A stretch of DNA of 64,000 nucleotides from Chrysopilus asiliformis (GCA_964034945.1 OZ035960.1:77099331-77163330); one strand, 5' to 3'. Positions 45,020 to 55,980 are shown, counted from the first letter of the stretch. Notes: a model not told the origin generated them from the letters alone. A program made the numbers and translations.

Positions 45020-45990
45020 AAAACGTACAAAATTTGAGATAACTTGAGAACTGTAAAAGATATCAATTTACGGTAAATGGCAAAAATGTAGAAAATGTTA
45101 ACATCTTTAATTATTCTTTTAACTGATTTGTCAAAAAACCGTTAGTTTGCAAATTATTCGCAAACATATGATTTTTTACATATTAATGAAAATATCTCAA
45201 TAACGGTAAAAGATAACGGATAACGGTAAGAAACAAAATTGTGCAGAATGTATTCACTTCATACATTCAGTCAGCAAAAACCCGTTAGTTTTCGAGATAA
45301 TCGCAAAAAACTGTTTTTTTTGGAAATAACGGTTTATCTCGATAACAGGTGGAGATATCGAGTTATAGCTAAAGACAAAAGTGTGGGAAATTTTATTTTC
45401 TCCAAGTTTTGTCATACTTAAGGCCACTAAAAACGCGTAGTTTGGGAGTAAATCGAGAAAAACGAAATTGCGATTTTTGAAAAACCGCCATTTTGGATAC
45501 TTCCGGTTAACGGATTTCCACCAAAAGTTGATAGGATCGTCCCATTTCAGGGCCCAACATAGCTCTATTAGTTTTTGAGAAATCTTGTACACAGACTGAC
45601 AGACTGACAGACAGACTGACAGACTGACAGACTGACAGACAGACTGACAGACTGACAGACTGACAGACTGACAGACTGACAGACTGACAGACTGACAGAC
45701 TGACAGACTGACAGACTGACAGACTGACAGACTGACAGACTGACAGACTGACAGACTGACAGACTGACAGACTGACAGACTGACAGACTGACAGACTGAC
45801 AGACTGACAGACTGACAGACTGACAGACTGACAGACTGACAGACTGACAGACTGACAGACTGACAGACTGACAGACTGACAGACTGACAGACTGACAGAC
45901 TGACAGACTGACAGACTGACAGACTGACAGACTGACAGACTGACAGACTGACAGACTGACAGACTGACAGACAGAAAGACATTTTTTAAA
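45020..45990 (+). mobile_element. Repeat carrying the second GACAGACT array, nested in the transposase gene
   Basis: The left part shares words with the flank of the 10-kb array (7610-7802) and with 21980-22045. It ends in the array at 45591-45980. Boundaries are approximate: the transposase frame is lost at about 44891 and regained at 46095. It is inserted in the same direction relative to the + strand as the intron 2 copy. Confidence 0.6.
45591..45980 (+). repeat. Second GACAGACT array, about 390 bp
   Basis: About 47 octamer units. The first 60 bp contain two phase slips where a 4-bp half unit (GACA) is extra (GACAGACAGACT). The right border reads GACAGAAAGACATTTTTTAA. As in the big array, all three minus-strand frames are open (repeating SVCQSVSL), an arithmetic consequence of the 8-bp unit. 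Confidence 0.95.
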
Positions 45991-46094
45991 TATGACTCCA
46001 ATCGACTCCAATCGGAGTGATCGGGAAATGTTTTTTAGGCAAAATTAAGAGGTCGAAATTTTTCATGAATACAATACTTTATTATACTCCGTAG

Positions 46095-46254
46095 AAGAAA
46101 GTAAAAAATCTATCGAGGGTTGAAAAGGAGAAAGACAAGCAAATTGATAATAATAATGAAGTTGTGGCAGTCTATGATCTACAAGCTGTCTTGCCTTGTC
46201 CTCAAGGTGATGTCTCCGCGTTTTATTATGTTTCAAAACTAAACATGTACAATT
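46095..46254 (+). pseudogene. Transposase fragment 2
   Basis: The frame opens after TAG 46092-46094, with an acidic/basic linker and then VVAVYDLQAVLPCPQGDVS and YYVSKLNMYN. This is the start of the catalytic core; the aspartate of YDLQ is a likely metal ligand. The frame is cut at 46254 by the MITE and resumes in the same reading frame at 46673. Confidence 0.75.
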
Positions 46255-46672
46255 CTGTACCCCAGAGGTAAACTGTCGTAACTGACAAAACCGCGATTTT
46301 GGGGTTATTGTTGAAACTACATTGTGGGGACGTATATTTTTAATTGGCAAAGTATCGTATCTATACAGTAATGATTATAATGTCTAATTTGACTATATGG
46401 TGAAGCAAACTCGTTACAGTTAAAGGTTGTAACTGCTCCGGATGAAGCAAAATGGTTAGAGATAAAAGGTTGTAACTGCTCCCCCACTCATTACAAATTT
46501 ATATATCAACTAATATTTTGTTTAAACAATGTCCTAAAATAAAATAAACTACAAAAGTTTCAAATAATTACCGAAAATCATACACATAAAAAGTTTGCAA
46601 TTCCGAACTAAAAATGGTTCTCCTGTAAAATTTGCAAAATGTCAGTTACGACAGTTTACCTTTGGGGTACAG
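46255..46672. mobile_element. 418-bp MITE with 4-bp target duplication, inside the transposase
   Basis: Inverted ends CTGTACCCCAGAGGTAAACT (29 bp; one mismatch, TTTGGGG for CTGGGG in the right arm) with AATT at 46251-46254 and 46673-46676. Excising it restores the transposase frame exactly (MYN / FTIFN). It is about 160 bp longer than its relative at 6084-6339; the extra block (about 46345-46500) contains a tandem AAAGGTTGTAACTGCTCC pair. Confidence 0.88.
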
Positions 46673-47428
46673 AATTTTACAATTTTTAATTTGAAAACCA
46701 AAGTTGGTGACTGTTATATATGGCACGAAGGAGAATCTTTTAGGGGCTCAACTGAAATTGCATCCTGCGTTTGGAGTTACTTAAGAAACCTTGATAATTC
46801 ATCGTCAAACATTCCACTAAATGTCATTTTTTATTCGGACAATTGTGCCGGACAAAACAAGAACTATGCAATAATTGCCATGTACCACAAAGCTATAAAT
46901 TACTTCAAAAACATAAATTCTATCACTCACAAGTATCTCATTACAGGCCATACGCAAAACGAAGGAGACGGTATCCACTCTTGCATAGAAACACAGATAA
47001 AAAATGCAAGAAAATCTGGACCAATCTATACCCCAGAGCAATACGTTTCTCCAATAAGGTGTTCTAAAAAAACGGGCCCACCGTTTGTCGTACACGAGTT
47101 AACCTTTGAAGACTTTTATGAGTTTCGGAGTGATACTATTGAAGTCAGTAAAAACAATGAATTTAAGATATCTGAAGTAAAAATTTTTAGCATTCACAAA
47201 TCTAATCCCTTTGAATTACTGTATAAAATGTCTTATGGAGAACATGAATTCGGTAAATTAATATTGAAAGTAAATGGTCAAACAAAAATTACAAGAAAAA
47301 ACTCAGTTCCTAAGGTGTTGAAGCAAGCTTATACAAAAAAAGAAAGGGGTCTCAAAGGCAAAGAAAGATGGTCTATTGAAACTAGTAGAAAAAAAAATAA
47401 TACCAAGGTATTATTCTTCATTTTTTGA
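46673..47428 (+). pseudogene. Transposase fragment 3 (catalytic C-terminal part)
   Basis: Continues fragment 2 with GDCYIWHEGESFRGSTEIAS, then VIFYSDNCAGQNKN (a likely catalytic aspartate) and HKYLITGHTQNEGDGIHSCI (acidic residues near the histidine). It ends in a basic tail at TGA 47426-47428. The layout resembles DDE-type transposases of Sola-like or DUF7869-type elements; the assignment rests on remembered motifs, not a search. This part is intact over 250 codons, so the element was probably active fairly recently, before the two nested insertions. Confidence 0.72.
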
Positions 47429-47997
47429 GAACCTATAGTTTGGTTTCAATTTTTTTATGTCGTGATATTTTTTTTATTTTACGTTTTATTGTTTTATTTT
47501 TATTTTTCGAATATTACTTTTAGTTTTTATAGTACGAAGTCAATTTTCTGTTCCTTTTTTTAAAAAACATGAAGTTTTGTGATATTTTTTTAAATTTTAC
47601 TTATGTATGTTAATGGAAAACTATTAAAATAAATTAGAAATACAGCCTCTTAGTATGTTTTTATTACTATTCCTTTTCCAGTAATACTGTCACAACTTAA
47701 AAAACAAATAAAAAAATTTAAGAAAAACTGTCATAAATCTATTTTTTTTGGGCTGTAAAAGGTGTTAGGATGGTGAAACCTAAGTAAAATTTGCTTAAAA
47801 GTTAGTACTATTAACCATGCAAAAGCTTGCTACTGTAGATATTTTCTAAATATCAAAAATACTAACACAAAATATCAGAATAACTTTAAAACGTCATTTC
47901 CCAAAATTTACAATTTTTGAGTTGTGACAGTCTTTCTCCGGAGTAGCGAAATGTTTAAACTTCAAAATGCCAGACTTGTTAATATTGTCAAAAACCA

Positions 47998-48480
47998 TAT
48001 GTATTATTGTTGCAATTTGACGGTAATAAATCTGTCAAAGATTTGTCTCCAAATCAGTCGGATTGCACGTTTTTGAATTCTGTTCAGCAGTTGCAGGAAA
48101 GTTTTTGGGACTCCAGCCCAAATTTGCGAATTGTACTCAAATCTCGGTTGAATGTATGTCTTGTAAATGCTGAGAACGTCAATTGGTGCGAAATATTTTT
48201 TGTAGCGTCCCAGAAAGCCTCGGCACTGCGATGGTTTTTTTGCTATTTTAAAAATATGATCGCTCTATTGGAGCTTCTCGTTTATTTAAATGCCCAGTAT
48301 TCTGATGTTGTAAGAGTCATTAATGGACTCATTCATAAATTTGACCGTTTCGGGGGATTTTTCACATGTCATCGATAACAGCATTAATTGGGTTTTAGAT
48401 GTGTTGAATTCCACACGGTTGATTCAGCCCCAAGCCAGAATTGTGTTTAAATCAGAATTGAAAGATCTAATTTGCTCACT
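47998..48480 (-). pseudogene. Non-LTR reverse transcriptase fragment
   Basis: On the minus strand: VEFNTSKTQLMLLS near 48430-48380, a gap with breaks, then GRYKKYFAPIDVLSIYKTYI, then PRFEYNSQIWAGVP and LNRIQKRAIRLI. These are the thumb and C-terminal motifs of a non-LTR ORF2. It is truncated on both sides with frame breaks near 48250-48370. Confidence 0.75.
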
Positions 48481-49699
48481 GCGTTTCAATTGAACTGCAA
48501 CTTTTAACTAATTAAAAGTTGGCTGAAAATAAGAAAAAGTAAAACTTATTTAAAGTGAAAATGGTTGCAGAGATAAACATATAAACAAAAAAAAATATTT
48601 AGCTAAATAAACAGTGATATTTATATATAAAAATGAATCGTGGTCCGTTTGACTATCCATAACTCGGCTGAATATAATCCGATTTGCATGGGGTTTTTTT
48701 TGTTGGATTCGTATTAACACAACGGAGCCGAAAATTGGAAATTTCCACCGGAAAAGTCGGAAAATTTTGGAAAAACGAAATTACATACTTTCAGGGGAGC
48801 GGTTTTCTGGCTTGCACTTTCAGTAATTCCAAATCAAAAATCCCGAATCTTTTTTCGTTTTGTTGGAAAAGTCGAGAAAAATTTTGGGGAAAAGTGGGAA
48901 TATCGGAAAAATTGAAATTTGCATATTGTATGGGATTATGATATGGAAGGAGAAAAAATTGTATTTGGAACTGAAAAACGGATAATTTCGTCTTTCACGA
49001 TAATGTTATCGCAAACAGATGGCGTTACGCTCTCAGAATCACGTTTGACGGCTGAGAAATATATTCGCTTTTTCCTCATTGATGATCGATGCGAAGCGGT
49101 TGTTTATCGATGTAGTGCGCAAATTATCGCTGTTTTCTCACTTTTAAATCGTCGAAAGTATTTTATTTTGTGTACAACGAAGTGAATCAAGGTTTTACTC
49201 AGTGACCAAGTAAAATTAAATGGATTGGTGTTGAACGATTTGATAATTTAAATTATTCATTTTGTGGAGAACGAATTTAAATAAGGTATTTTGTCACCGA
49301 CCAATTCGTTTATTTAAAAAAAATCTATTTGTATGGGAGAGGGAGGTAGGAGTGGTTTAACTGAATAGATAAGTTGTATAAAATCATATTCTAAACAAAT
49401 TTCGTCTTTATAAACTTTTCGATACGATACACAGTTTTCGAGAAAATAAAGAAAAAAGTATTCAATTTGTATCGGGGAGGGGAAAGAGGTAGTCTAACTA
49501 AATTTTGATGTATAGATAAGTTATGTAAAATCATATTCAAAAGACATTTTAGCTTTATAAATTTTTCAATGCGATTCACCTTTTTTGAGAAAATTGTGAA
49601 AAAAGTTTCATTTATATGTAGAAGGGAATGGTCCGATTTTGCCAGTTCAAGAACTTAGCATTGCCATTTACGAGAAACGCAACTGTAAATATTTCAAAT
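48481..49699. other. Spacer with decayed repeats
   Basis: 48690-48920 has CCGGAAAAGTCGGAAAATTTTGG-type words with a vague period, possibly a very old minisatellite relative. A + strand frame at 48919-49185 (88 codons) is not recognised. 49380-49600 contains words of the ACCCGTATGGTGA family (GATACACAGTTTTCGAG, TGTAAAATCATATTC). No gene. Confidence 0.4.
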
Positions 49700-50605
49700 C
49701 TCTAGCTCAATCCTTCCGAAAGTTATGATATTCACGGATATATAGACGGACAGACGACAGAGAGACAGACGGGCAGACAAACGGTCAAAATCAAAATCTT
49801 TTGTCATCCCAAACAGCCTGGTGTAGTTCATTTTTGTGTCCAGCGGTTGGTTTGATACGTTACAATTAAATACTTCAATATGATTCTCATATAGTGTGGA
49901 GGTCCCCAATCTGGAGTGCAGGAACAAACTTATTGGGGTGCGGAAGCGTTTTTTGTTTATTTGTGAGATAGTTATAAATTTTTTTGATTTGTGAGATGGA
50001 GTAACGTATAAACTCAAGAACTACTGCACCAACATAGACTATGTATCATGACCACGGTTTATAGTTAGGTGTGGTCACGGTATCGGCTCCCCTTTCACCC
50101 CCTCGCCTGTTTTTGAATACGGTTTTCAGTGTTGGGCAGGTCAATCATAAAATAAGTTTTCATCCACTCAAACTACTCCGCTCTACATGGTGCGAGCCCC
50201 CTCTCCTGCTATCTACTAAACTACAGAACGGATTTTTATACAATTTTTAGTGTTGGATAGGTTATCTGTCAGGATAAATTTTCGACCAATCCCCTCCTCA
50301 GCTATCTCTGAAACTTTTTTATGGTTGTTCAACATATGTTACAACATAAATACAAAAATCTTAAGTGCCTGGCAATAAGGGAATTCGCTCTATTCCCTTT
50401 CTCCCAAGCGGATGGAAAAAATATTTGCAATTTTCTTGAAAACAGAGCGTCAAACCAAAAAAATTATGAACAAAAAATTGTTTGAAATATAATTACTGCA
50501 TAATTTTTCTATACATCAAAATACTTTTGAAAAAAAGCATTTTTTTCATATTCAAAAATTTATTACTACCCGGGCAACGCCGGGTTCTTTCAAGCTAGTT
50601 AAATA
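49700..50605. mobile_element. Fragment of an interspersed repeat ending CCCGGGCAACGCCGGG
   Basis: 49690-49800 has the tail-like pattern AAATTTCTAGCTC...ACGGACAGACGACAGAGAG. 49990-50600 repeats phrases such as TTTTCAGTGTTGGGCAGGT and TTTTTAGTGTTGGATAGG, and ends in the hairpin CCCGGGCAACGCCGGG followed by TTTCAAGCTAGTT. That end mirrors the ACTAGC head of the minisatellite-bearing repeats. Class unresolved. Confidence 0.45.
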
Positions 50606-51515
50606 TGTAATAAAAGCCGTATACCACGGAAGAAAAGAAGAAGAAATTTGGAAGGGGTCCTCAACTACAATCAACACAGATGTACAATACACACAGCTAC
50701 TGTAGACACAAATACGTTGAAACCATCGCAGATATGATACAGCTAAGTCTTATTTTTTTTTTAAATTAAAAGAATGAATATATTTAGGGCATATGAAAAG
50801 TATAGCTTGGTCAGTATAGGTTTACATTAACTTAGTTTTTGTTGCAAATTTTCTACTTTCCGCGTTGAATAAATTGTTAAATACCCAATTAGTGTTGTTA
50901 TTCTCCTTTTGGAGTTGAAGATTTTTGTTTCAGAAGCATGTGGTTTTTGGGCCAGATGATTTTCGTGCTGACTTTCTTCTTCATAAAAATGGTTTAAATA
51001 TAAAAAAAATGAGAAAGAGAGTTGCGATGGCCAAGGCAATTAGGCGTGCGAGGTAGATTTGCTCCGCCATTCTTCCACCCCTAACGTAGTTTTATTGATT
51101 TTTATCAATCTTGATTTTTATCTCCCTGTGGCTATCTTGGGAGCCAAGCAGTCTAAGATTCTTCTGCCAACCCACCCCTGTCATACCGAATCGCATGGTG
51201 GAAACCACGGTTCCGGGCAAGTGAGCAAGAGTTCACGACGCTTATCGACGAGCAGCTGTGGCCAGATATACCGCTTGCTTGCCCTAATCCCCCACACCAC
51301 CTAAGGCGCGAAACCGAGCGAATCGGCGGCTGCTGGCGCGGCACTTTGGCGGTACCCCGTTACACCACATAACGAACATCAACATTAATTGCAACTGCAG
51401 AAGACATCGAAAACAACTCAGCAAACAATATAAGCAGCAAGGTAGTAATAATCATTATCAACACCATAACAGAGGACACTTCAACATCAAGGGCGAAAAA
51501 CGTAAGTCAGCAATC
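50606..51515. other. Possible leader of a decayed LTR retroelement
   Basis: No gene recognised. 51040-51400 is richer in GC than its surroundings and precedes the gag-like frame, so it may be the leader region. No LTR pair could be found. Confidence 0.3.
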
Positions 51516-52540
51516 ATGTTACAAGATTATTCACAACTAAGAATTTTTATTTTTAATAATGTACCAATTTTAACGGGAAAAATTGGCCCACAATTAGAGG
51601 GCGAAGTAAAAACATTTATTAAATGTTGCGAATGCATAAAGCTGTACAAGGTGAACAATGAAGAGTTAGCCTAAAGCACAATTCAGACTAACGATTGTGA
51701 TTACAATTGCGATTACTATTGAGCATTCTTGACCAATGAGATCCTTTCAACAATAGGGAAATGAAAGCTTTGATCTCATTGGTCAATCGTTAGTAGTCGC
51801 AATTGTTAGTCTGAATTGGGCTCTATCCTCACTCCTTCGAACTAGAATTCGGATGTATTAGAATTACTAGCAGGCAGTAACAAAACCTCGGCTGAGTTTT
51901 TTATGAAACTAGTAAAACAAAAATTGCTTACCACCAAACCGTATTTAATGATCATAAATGAAATGCGTGTGACGTACCAATTGACTAACTAAGTTATTTG
52001 GGCTTTCGCGAACAGACTCAATAAATCGTGCTTACGTTGTGTTGAAGCCGTGAAAGGAAAGGATAAAACTTTGAGTATATGTACATGAAGCAGATCTTGA
52101 AGAATGAGCCGTGTTCACGTTCAAAAATGGATTATTAAATCCCAACCAATTGTTTTATTTCCTGCAAGATTGTAGTTCAGCTATGACTGATATTTTAACA
52201 AATGGAAAACGTTTAGAAGAAACTGAACATATGATAAGCCACAACTACCTCCACAACTCGCGTTCCCACCAAGTATTTCTCAGCAAAAAAAACTCCCCAT
52301 GGGCAAGCAACACAAATGCGCCCATGGTAAATTAAACAAACTCCCCATGGATAAGTGGCAATTCCACTACTATGGTAATCCAAATGTCAAAAAACAATTC
52401 TAATACGCAATTACAACAATCAGTTCCAAGAGCATTTGGTCAAAATCAATCAAGTTTTAAGTGTGGTTTTTGTATTATGAAAGATCACGCTTACAGAAAA
52501 AAAAATACTGCTGCCTGCGTATCTTGTAGAGCACGGTATA
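51516..52540 (+). pseudogene. Decayed gag-like remnant of an LTR retroelement
   Basis: A frame from ATG 51516 reads MLQDYSQLRIFIFNNVPILT and continues to a stop supplied by the MITE at 51674. Later pieces in other frames read SAEFFMKLVKQKLL, AFANRLNKSCLR and, near 52458-52520, a cysteine/histidine cluster CGFCIMKDHAY that resembles a damaged zinc knuckle. This order fits a gag protein. Numerous stops and frame changes make it nonfunctional. No protease or polymerase follows; the dispersed block at 52541 begins instead. Confidence 0.4.
51674..51822. mobile_element. 149-bp hairpin MITE
   Basis: Ends AAGCACAATTCAGACTAACG and the complement of GTTAGTCTGAATTGGGCT are near-perfect inverted repeats. 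CTA flanks both sides (51671-51673 and 51823-51825). The two halves also share AATGAGATC...AAAGCTTTGATCTCATT, so the whole element folds on itself. It truncates the gag-like frame. Confidence 0.75.
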
Positions 52541-52945
52541 CAGTGTACTTTTTAACCGCTTTGAAAAAACCACATTAAAAAGTACCATTTATCATCTTAT
52601 TCAAAGTAATTACTTTAAACTACTTTAAAAGATTTTGATGGAATGTAGTTTCCATGAAAGTTCATTGACACATATTTTTTTTCGTTTTTCGGATTTCTTA
52701 AATATATTTTCAATAGAAATATTTTAAATTGCAAATCACCAGAAGTGCTTTGTTTAAATTATGTAAAAATCAATTAAAACGGTAATTTCTTGGTCATCTT
52801 TAAAATTTGGCTTAATGTACTAATTTCGACCAATATTCACAAGAAGAATGCATGGACCAGTGGCGAAGTGCCCGGAATACAAAAATCGAGTTCCAGTCCC
52901 GACTTGATTTCGTTTTTTCCATTTTTTGATATTTTTATATTTTTG
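52541..52945 (+). repeat. Dispersed block of about 405 bp, copy 2
   Basis: Aligns with 30123-30529 along its full length. Here it stands between the gag remnant and the hAT element at 52960. The sharp right border (TATATTTTTG) is the same in both copies. Confidence 0.75.
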
Positions 52946-53545
52946 ACGTGGATATGTCTCAGAGTTGCCAGACAGCCAGCAAATTTTCCCCCCGTCGTAG
53001 CCTGAAAAACCCCCTGAAACGGGCTATTTTGGAATAAAAACCCCCAAATTTTTTATTCGTATTGCAACAATTAGTTATAACCAAAATTTAGGCAATTGTC
53101 GTATATAAAACAGTCAACCAGCAACTTTTTTTTTATTTTTAGGTGTTAGGGCATAAATTTAAACATTTTTAACCAAAGAATCTCAAAAAAATAGCACAAA
53201 GTTTGACTTTAAAGAAGCATTTGAAAGTCATATCAGAAAAGTTTGACTTAAAAGTGGGATTTTGATTTCATATCACCATGCGGATTCTCAATAATTGACA
53301 AATGGGCAATTATAGCTTCTGTTATGTTTCTATGATAAAGTTGAAATTTGCTAATCATTGAGAATTTTTCTTATAAAGAACCTCCTGGATTATTTTATTT
53401 TTTCTAAACCTACGTCAATCTGGTGGAAGAAAGAAAATATTTTCAGTATCAAAAAACAATATTAAACAAAACAAAAATTTATTTCAATTTTTCATAAATA
53501 AAAACATAACAAAAGCTATAATTGCCAATCTGGCAATTATTGAAA

Positions 53546-54688
53546 ACCCGTATGGTGATATTCGTATCAAAATTCGAACAGTTGTATCAAAATTCCACTT
53601 TGAAGTCAAATTGTATGGGAGTTTTATGTAGAATCATATCCTAAATAACTTTTGTTCTTGCACTTTTTTGATAAGATGCACCGTTTTTGAGATATACGTT
53701 TTCGTTCGTATGGGGGGTACCCCCCTAATGGTCCATTTTTGCCCATTAACGAACTTAGCCTCGCATTTTACGAAAAACGAATCTGCGCAAAATTTCAAGT
53801 CTCTAGCTCAATCCGTGCGCTCGCAATCCGCGCCACAGACGGACAGACAGACAGACGGACGGACGGACATGTAGAAATTAATTATTTTTATCATTCTAAA
53901 CACACTGGTGTAATTCATTTTTGTGTGTGATGACGGGATCTTGGCGTTACAAACGGTAAGGCAAAGTTAATCACCCCTGTTCTGGAACCCGGCGTTAGCC
54001 CGCTAAACGTACCGCATTCGATTCGAATCGCTACGCGATCGGTGTTCTGAAAAACGGCGTTTGCTGTTAAAAAATACGGCAAACATCGCATGCAAACGCA
54101 ATGTCAAAAATCAGCTGATTGTGTTTATTTCTTGCTTATGCGAGTGAAAACGTTTGATAGAATTTTGAAAATGGATTTAACACTCCAATTACTTTTGTTA
54201 ATGAGGCACGACGAGGTAAATTCACTGAGAAACCAAAGAAGGTTACTGAGAGATTCTTCGAACGTAATGAGGTTAAGTGAAGACTCGTAACTATACTTTC
54301 ATTTTATCGATTAATAGGTGGAATTGTGAAGTATTTGTTAAACTTGGAGTTCCACTCCTATTTGAATAAAACACTTTATTAATTATGATTCATAAAATTG
54401 AAAAAACATTTGCCAAACTTGCATTTTGTCAATTACGGCCAACACCAAACGCGAGAAAACTGAAGTGAGCAATTTAACCTCAAATATCAGCTCCCGCCGA
54501 ATCTCAGAACATCAAAAATCGAATAGAATCGAATGCGTTCCTGCGCGTTGAACTGAAACGAACCGTCGCGTTTTCCAGAACACCAAAAATTAAATATCGA
54601 GTACCAAGCGAGTGAATATCGAATAAACTAACGTAACGCCGGGTTCCAGAACAGGGGTGAATATACTCTTTGGTTTCACCATACGGGT
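53546..54688 (+). mobile_element. ACCCGTATGGTGA repeat, copy B
   Basis: Begins ACCCGTATGGTGATATTCG and ends TTTCACCATACGGGT. Inside are AGATGCACCGTTTTTGAGAT, TTAACGAACTTAGCCTCGC, CGCAAAATTTCAAGTCTCTA and a run of ACGGACAGACAG repeats (53836-53868), as in copy A at 23439. Interrupted by the MITE at 53972-54659. Confidence 0.7.
53972..54659. mobile_element. 688-bp MITE with CACCCCTGTTCTGG ends
   Basis: Perfect inverted ends CACCCCTGTTCTGGAACCCG (about 26 bp), flanked by AAT on each side. It is the innermost member of a three-level nest. Inner words CATTCGATTCGAATCG and CGAATAGAATCGAATGCG extend the symmetry loosely. No coding capacity. Confidence 0.82.
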
Positions 54689-54976
54689 ATAAAAACACAA
54701 ACTTAACAAGTAAACTAAGTTCAAAACATACTATGTAGGTGTATGAAAATCTGGATTTTTTTCCTTCCTTCGAAACCATTTGAATTCAAATGCCGGATTG
54801 CTCTCGGTAGAATATTGAATATTATATTATAATTCAGAAAAAATTCTATCACGATTTCCCCCTGAAAAAACCCCTGAATTTCAAAAAATAAAAAGCACCC
54901 CAAAACACCCCCCGTGAGCTAAAAAAAACCCCAAAACAGGGGCTAAAACCCCCGATCTGGCAACGGTGATATGTCT

Positions 54977-55714
54977 TGAATTTTGGTTATGGGGGTACAA
55001 ATTAGAAAATCGGCTTGCTGCCATGATAACAAATTTGCAATCGATGATACTCGATAGTTTGTGGTGACATCCGAACAGAAACTGTGCTATAAGATCCGGC
55101 CTACATTAAAGCATTGTTTAGGGTATTTTGTTATGTTAAACTATGTTCAATTATCTTTTTAAGATTCAAAATCTAAATTTTTACTACCGCTGTTATGCTG
55201 TGTTTGCTGCTTGTAGTACAGATTTCAAAGTTTATACTCCTTTTATGCTCCTCCTTTGTGTGTATTGAATCTGATGTATTGAAAGCCATGTTATTTCGTT
55301 CTTTTCGCTCTTAACGGCAAAAGCGTTTGCTGTGGTTTCCGACTCTCGTTCTTGGAAACGAAAATGCTTCTTGTTCAAAGCGGTTTGTGGGTCTCGCATA
55401 AAAATGAATGAAATCCTCGAGCGATGGCTTTTTGGTATGATGCACACACACATGTAAGTATGCATTTTACTAGTGAGAACGATATTTCGCTCCCAGCATT
55501 ATAGTTGTGTTCAGGGTTGTGAGTTTTTGATCTTCGAAATCGTAGTAAATCGGCCGAAAAATAGTAGTAGAATCGATGAAATAATAGTAAATTTATGTAA
55601 AACCTTCGTCATTATATATATAACTAATTTGAAAGAAAGACTAGAAATGGGAGTGTTTTGAACACTGTATGTATGATATTTACTTCATACTTCTCTTATC
55701 ATAAACCAATTATA
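54977..55714. other. Spacer
   Basis: No recognised feature. Small frames at 55232-55661 show nothing familiar. The ATGCACACACACATGTAAG stretch near 55439 is ordinary microsatellite-like sequence. Confidence 0.45.
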
Positions 55715-55980
55715 AAAAAAATAAAAAAAAAATTTTAAAAAAAAGCTTTTATTTAAAAAAATGCACTAAAAAGAAAAAAATAATTTTCTGGACGCTGTGT
55801 ATCACAAATATAAAAGCTTTTAAAAAGCGAGATAAATGTTTATTTTATTGTTTTATGCTTTATCTCGCTTTTTAAAAGCTTTTATATTTGTGATACACAG
55901 CGTCCAGAAAATTATTTTTTTCTTTTTAGTGCATTTTTTTTTAATAAAAGCTTTTTTTTAAAAAAAATTTTTTTTTTTTT
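55715..55980. repeat. Large near-perfect palindrome, arms of about 120 bp
   Basis: The arms (about 55715-55836 and 55859-55980) are mirror complements across a 22-nt loop. The core reads GCGAGATAAA ... TTTATCTCGC, flanked by TATAAAAGCTTTTAAAAA and CTGGACGCTGTGTATCACAA. Only homopolymer lengths differ between the arms. It sits directly before the minisatellite at 56030. It may be a fold-back element or an inverted duplication. Confidence 0.9.

Larger units (their letters stand above)
43291..47948 (+). mobile_element. 4.66-kb DNA transposon with 4-bp target duplication (Sola-like)
   Basis: Inverted ends CGCTACTCCGGAGAAAGACT (at least 29 bp, perfect; the complement ends at 47948) are flanked by AAAT at 43287-43290 and 47949-47952. 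Inside is a broken DDE-type transposase in at least three pieces on the + strand. Two later insertions are nested: an array-bearing repeat at about 45020-45990 and a MITE at 46255-46672. The 5' 1.2 kb holds a promoter-like region with an imperfect internal duplication (GTGTTCTCCACTTTACAGCG near 43690 and again near 43811). The 4-bp A/T duplication fits Sola or Chapaev; the transposase style suggests Sola, but I could not confirm this. Confidence 0.82.
52960..54968. mobile_element. hAT-like element of 2.0 kb with two nested elements
   Basis: Ends CAGAGTTGCCAGAC and GATCTGGCAACGGTG (10 of 13 inner bases inverted) with an exact 8-bp duplication ATATGTCT at 52952-52959 and 54969-54976. Both sub-terminal parts are rich in AAACCCCC / CCCCAAAA words. 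The middle contains copy B of the ACCCGTATGGTGA repeat, which itself contains a 688-bp MITE. No transposase. Confidence 0.88.

Noticed and set aside
45254..46011. Three overlapping minus-strand frames repeating SVCQSVSL
   Set aside because: Same artefact on the shorter GACAGACT array.
48919..49185. 88-codon + strand frame
   Set aside because: No family recognised and no supporting gene structure; left as non-genic.
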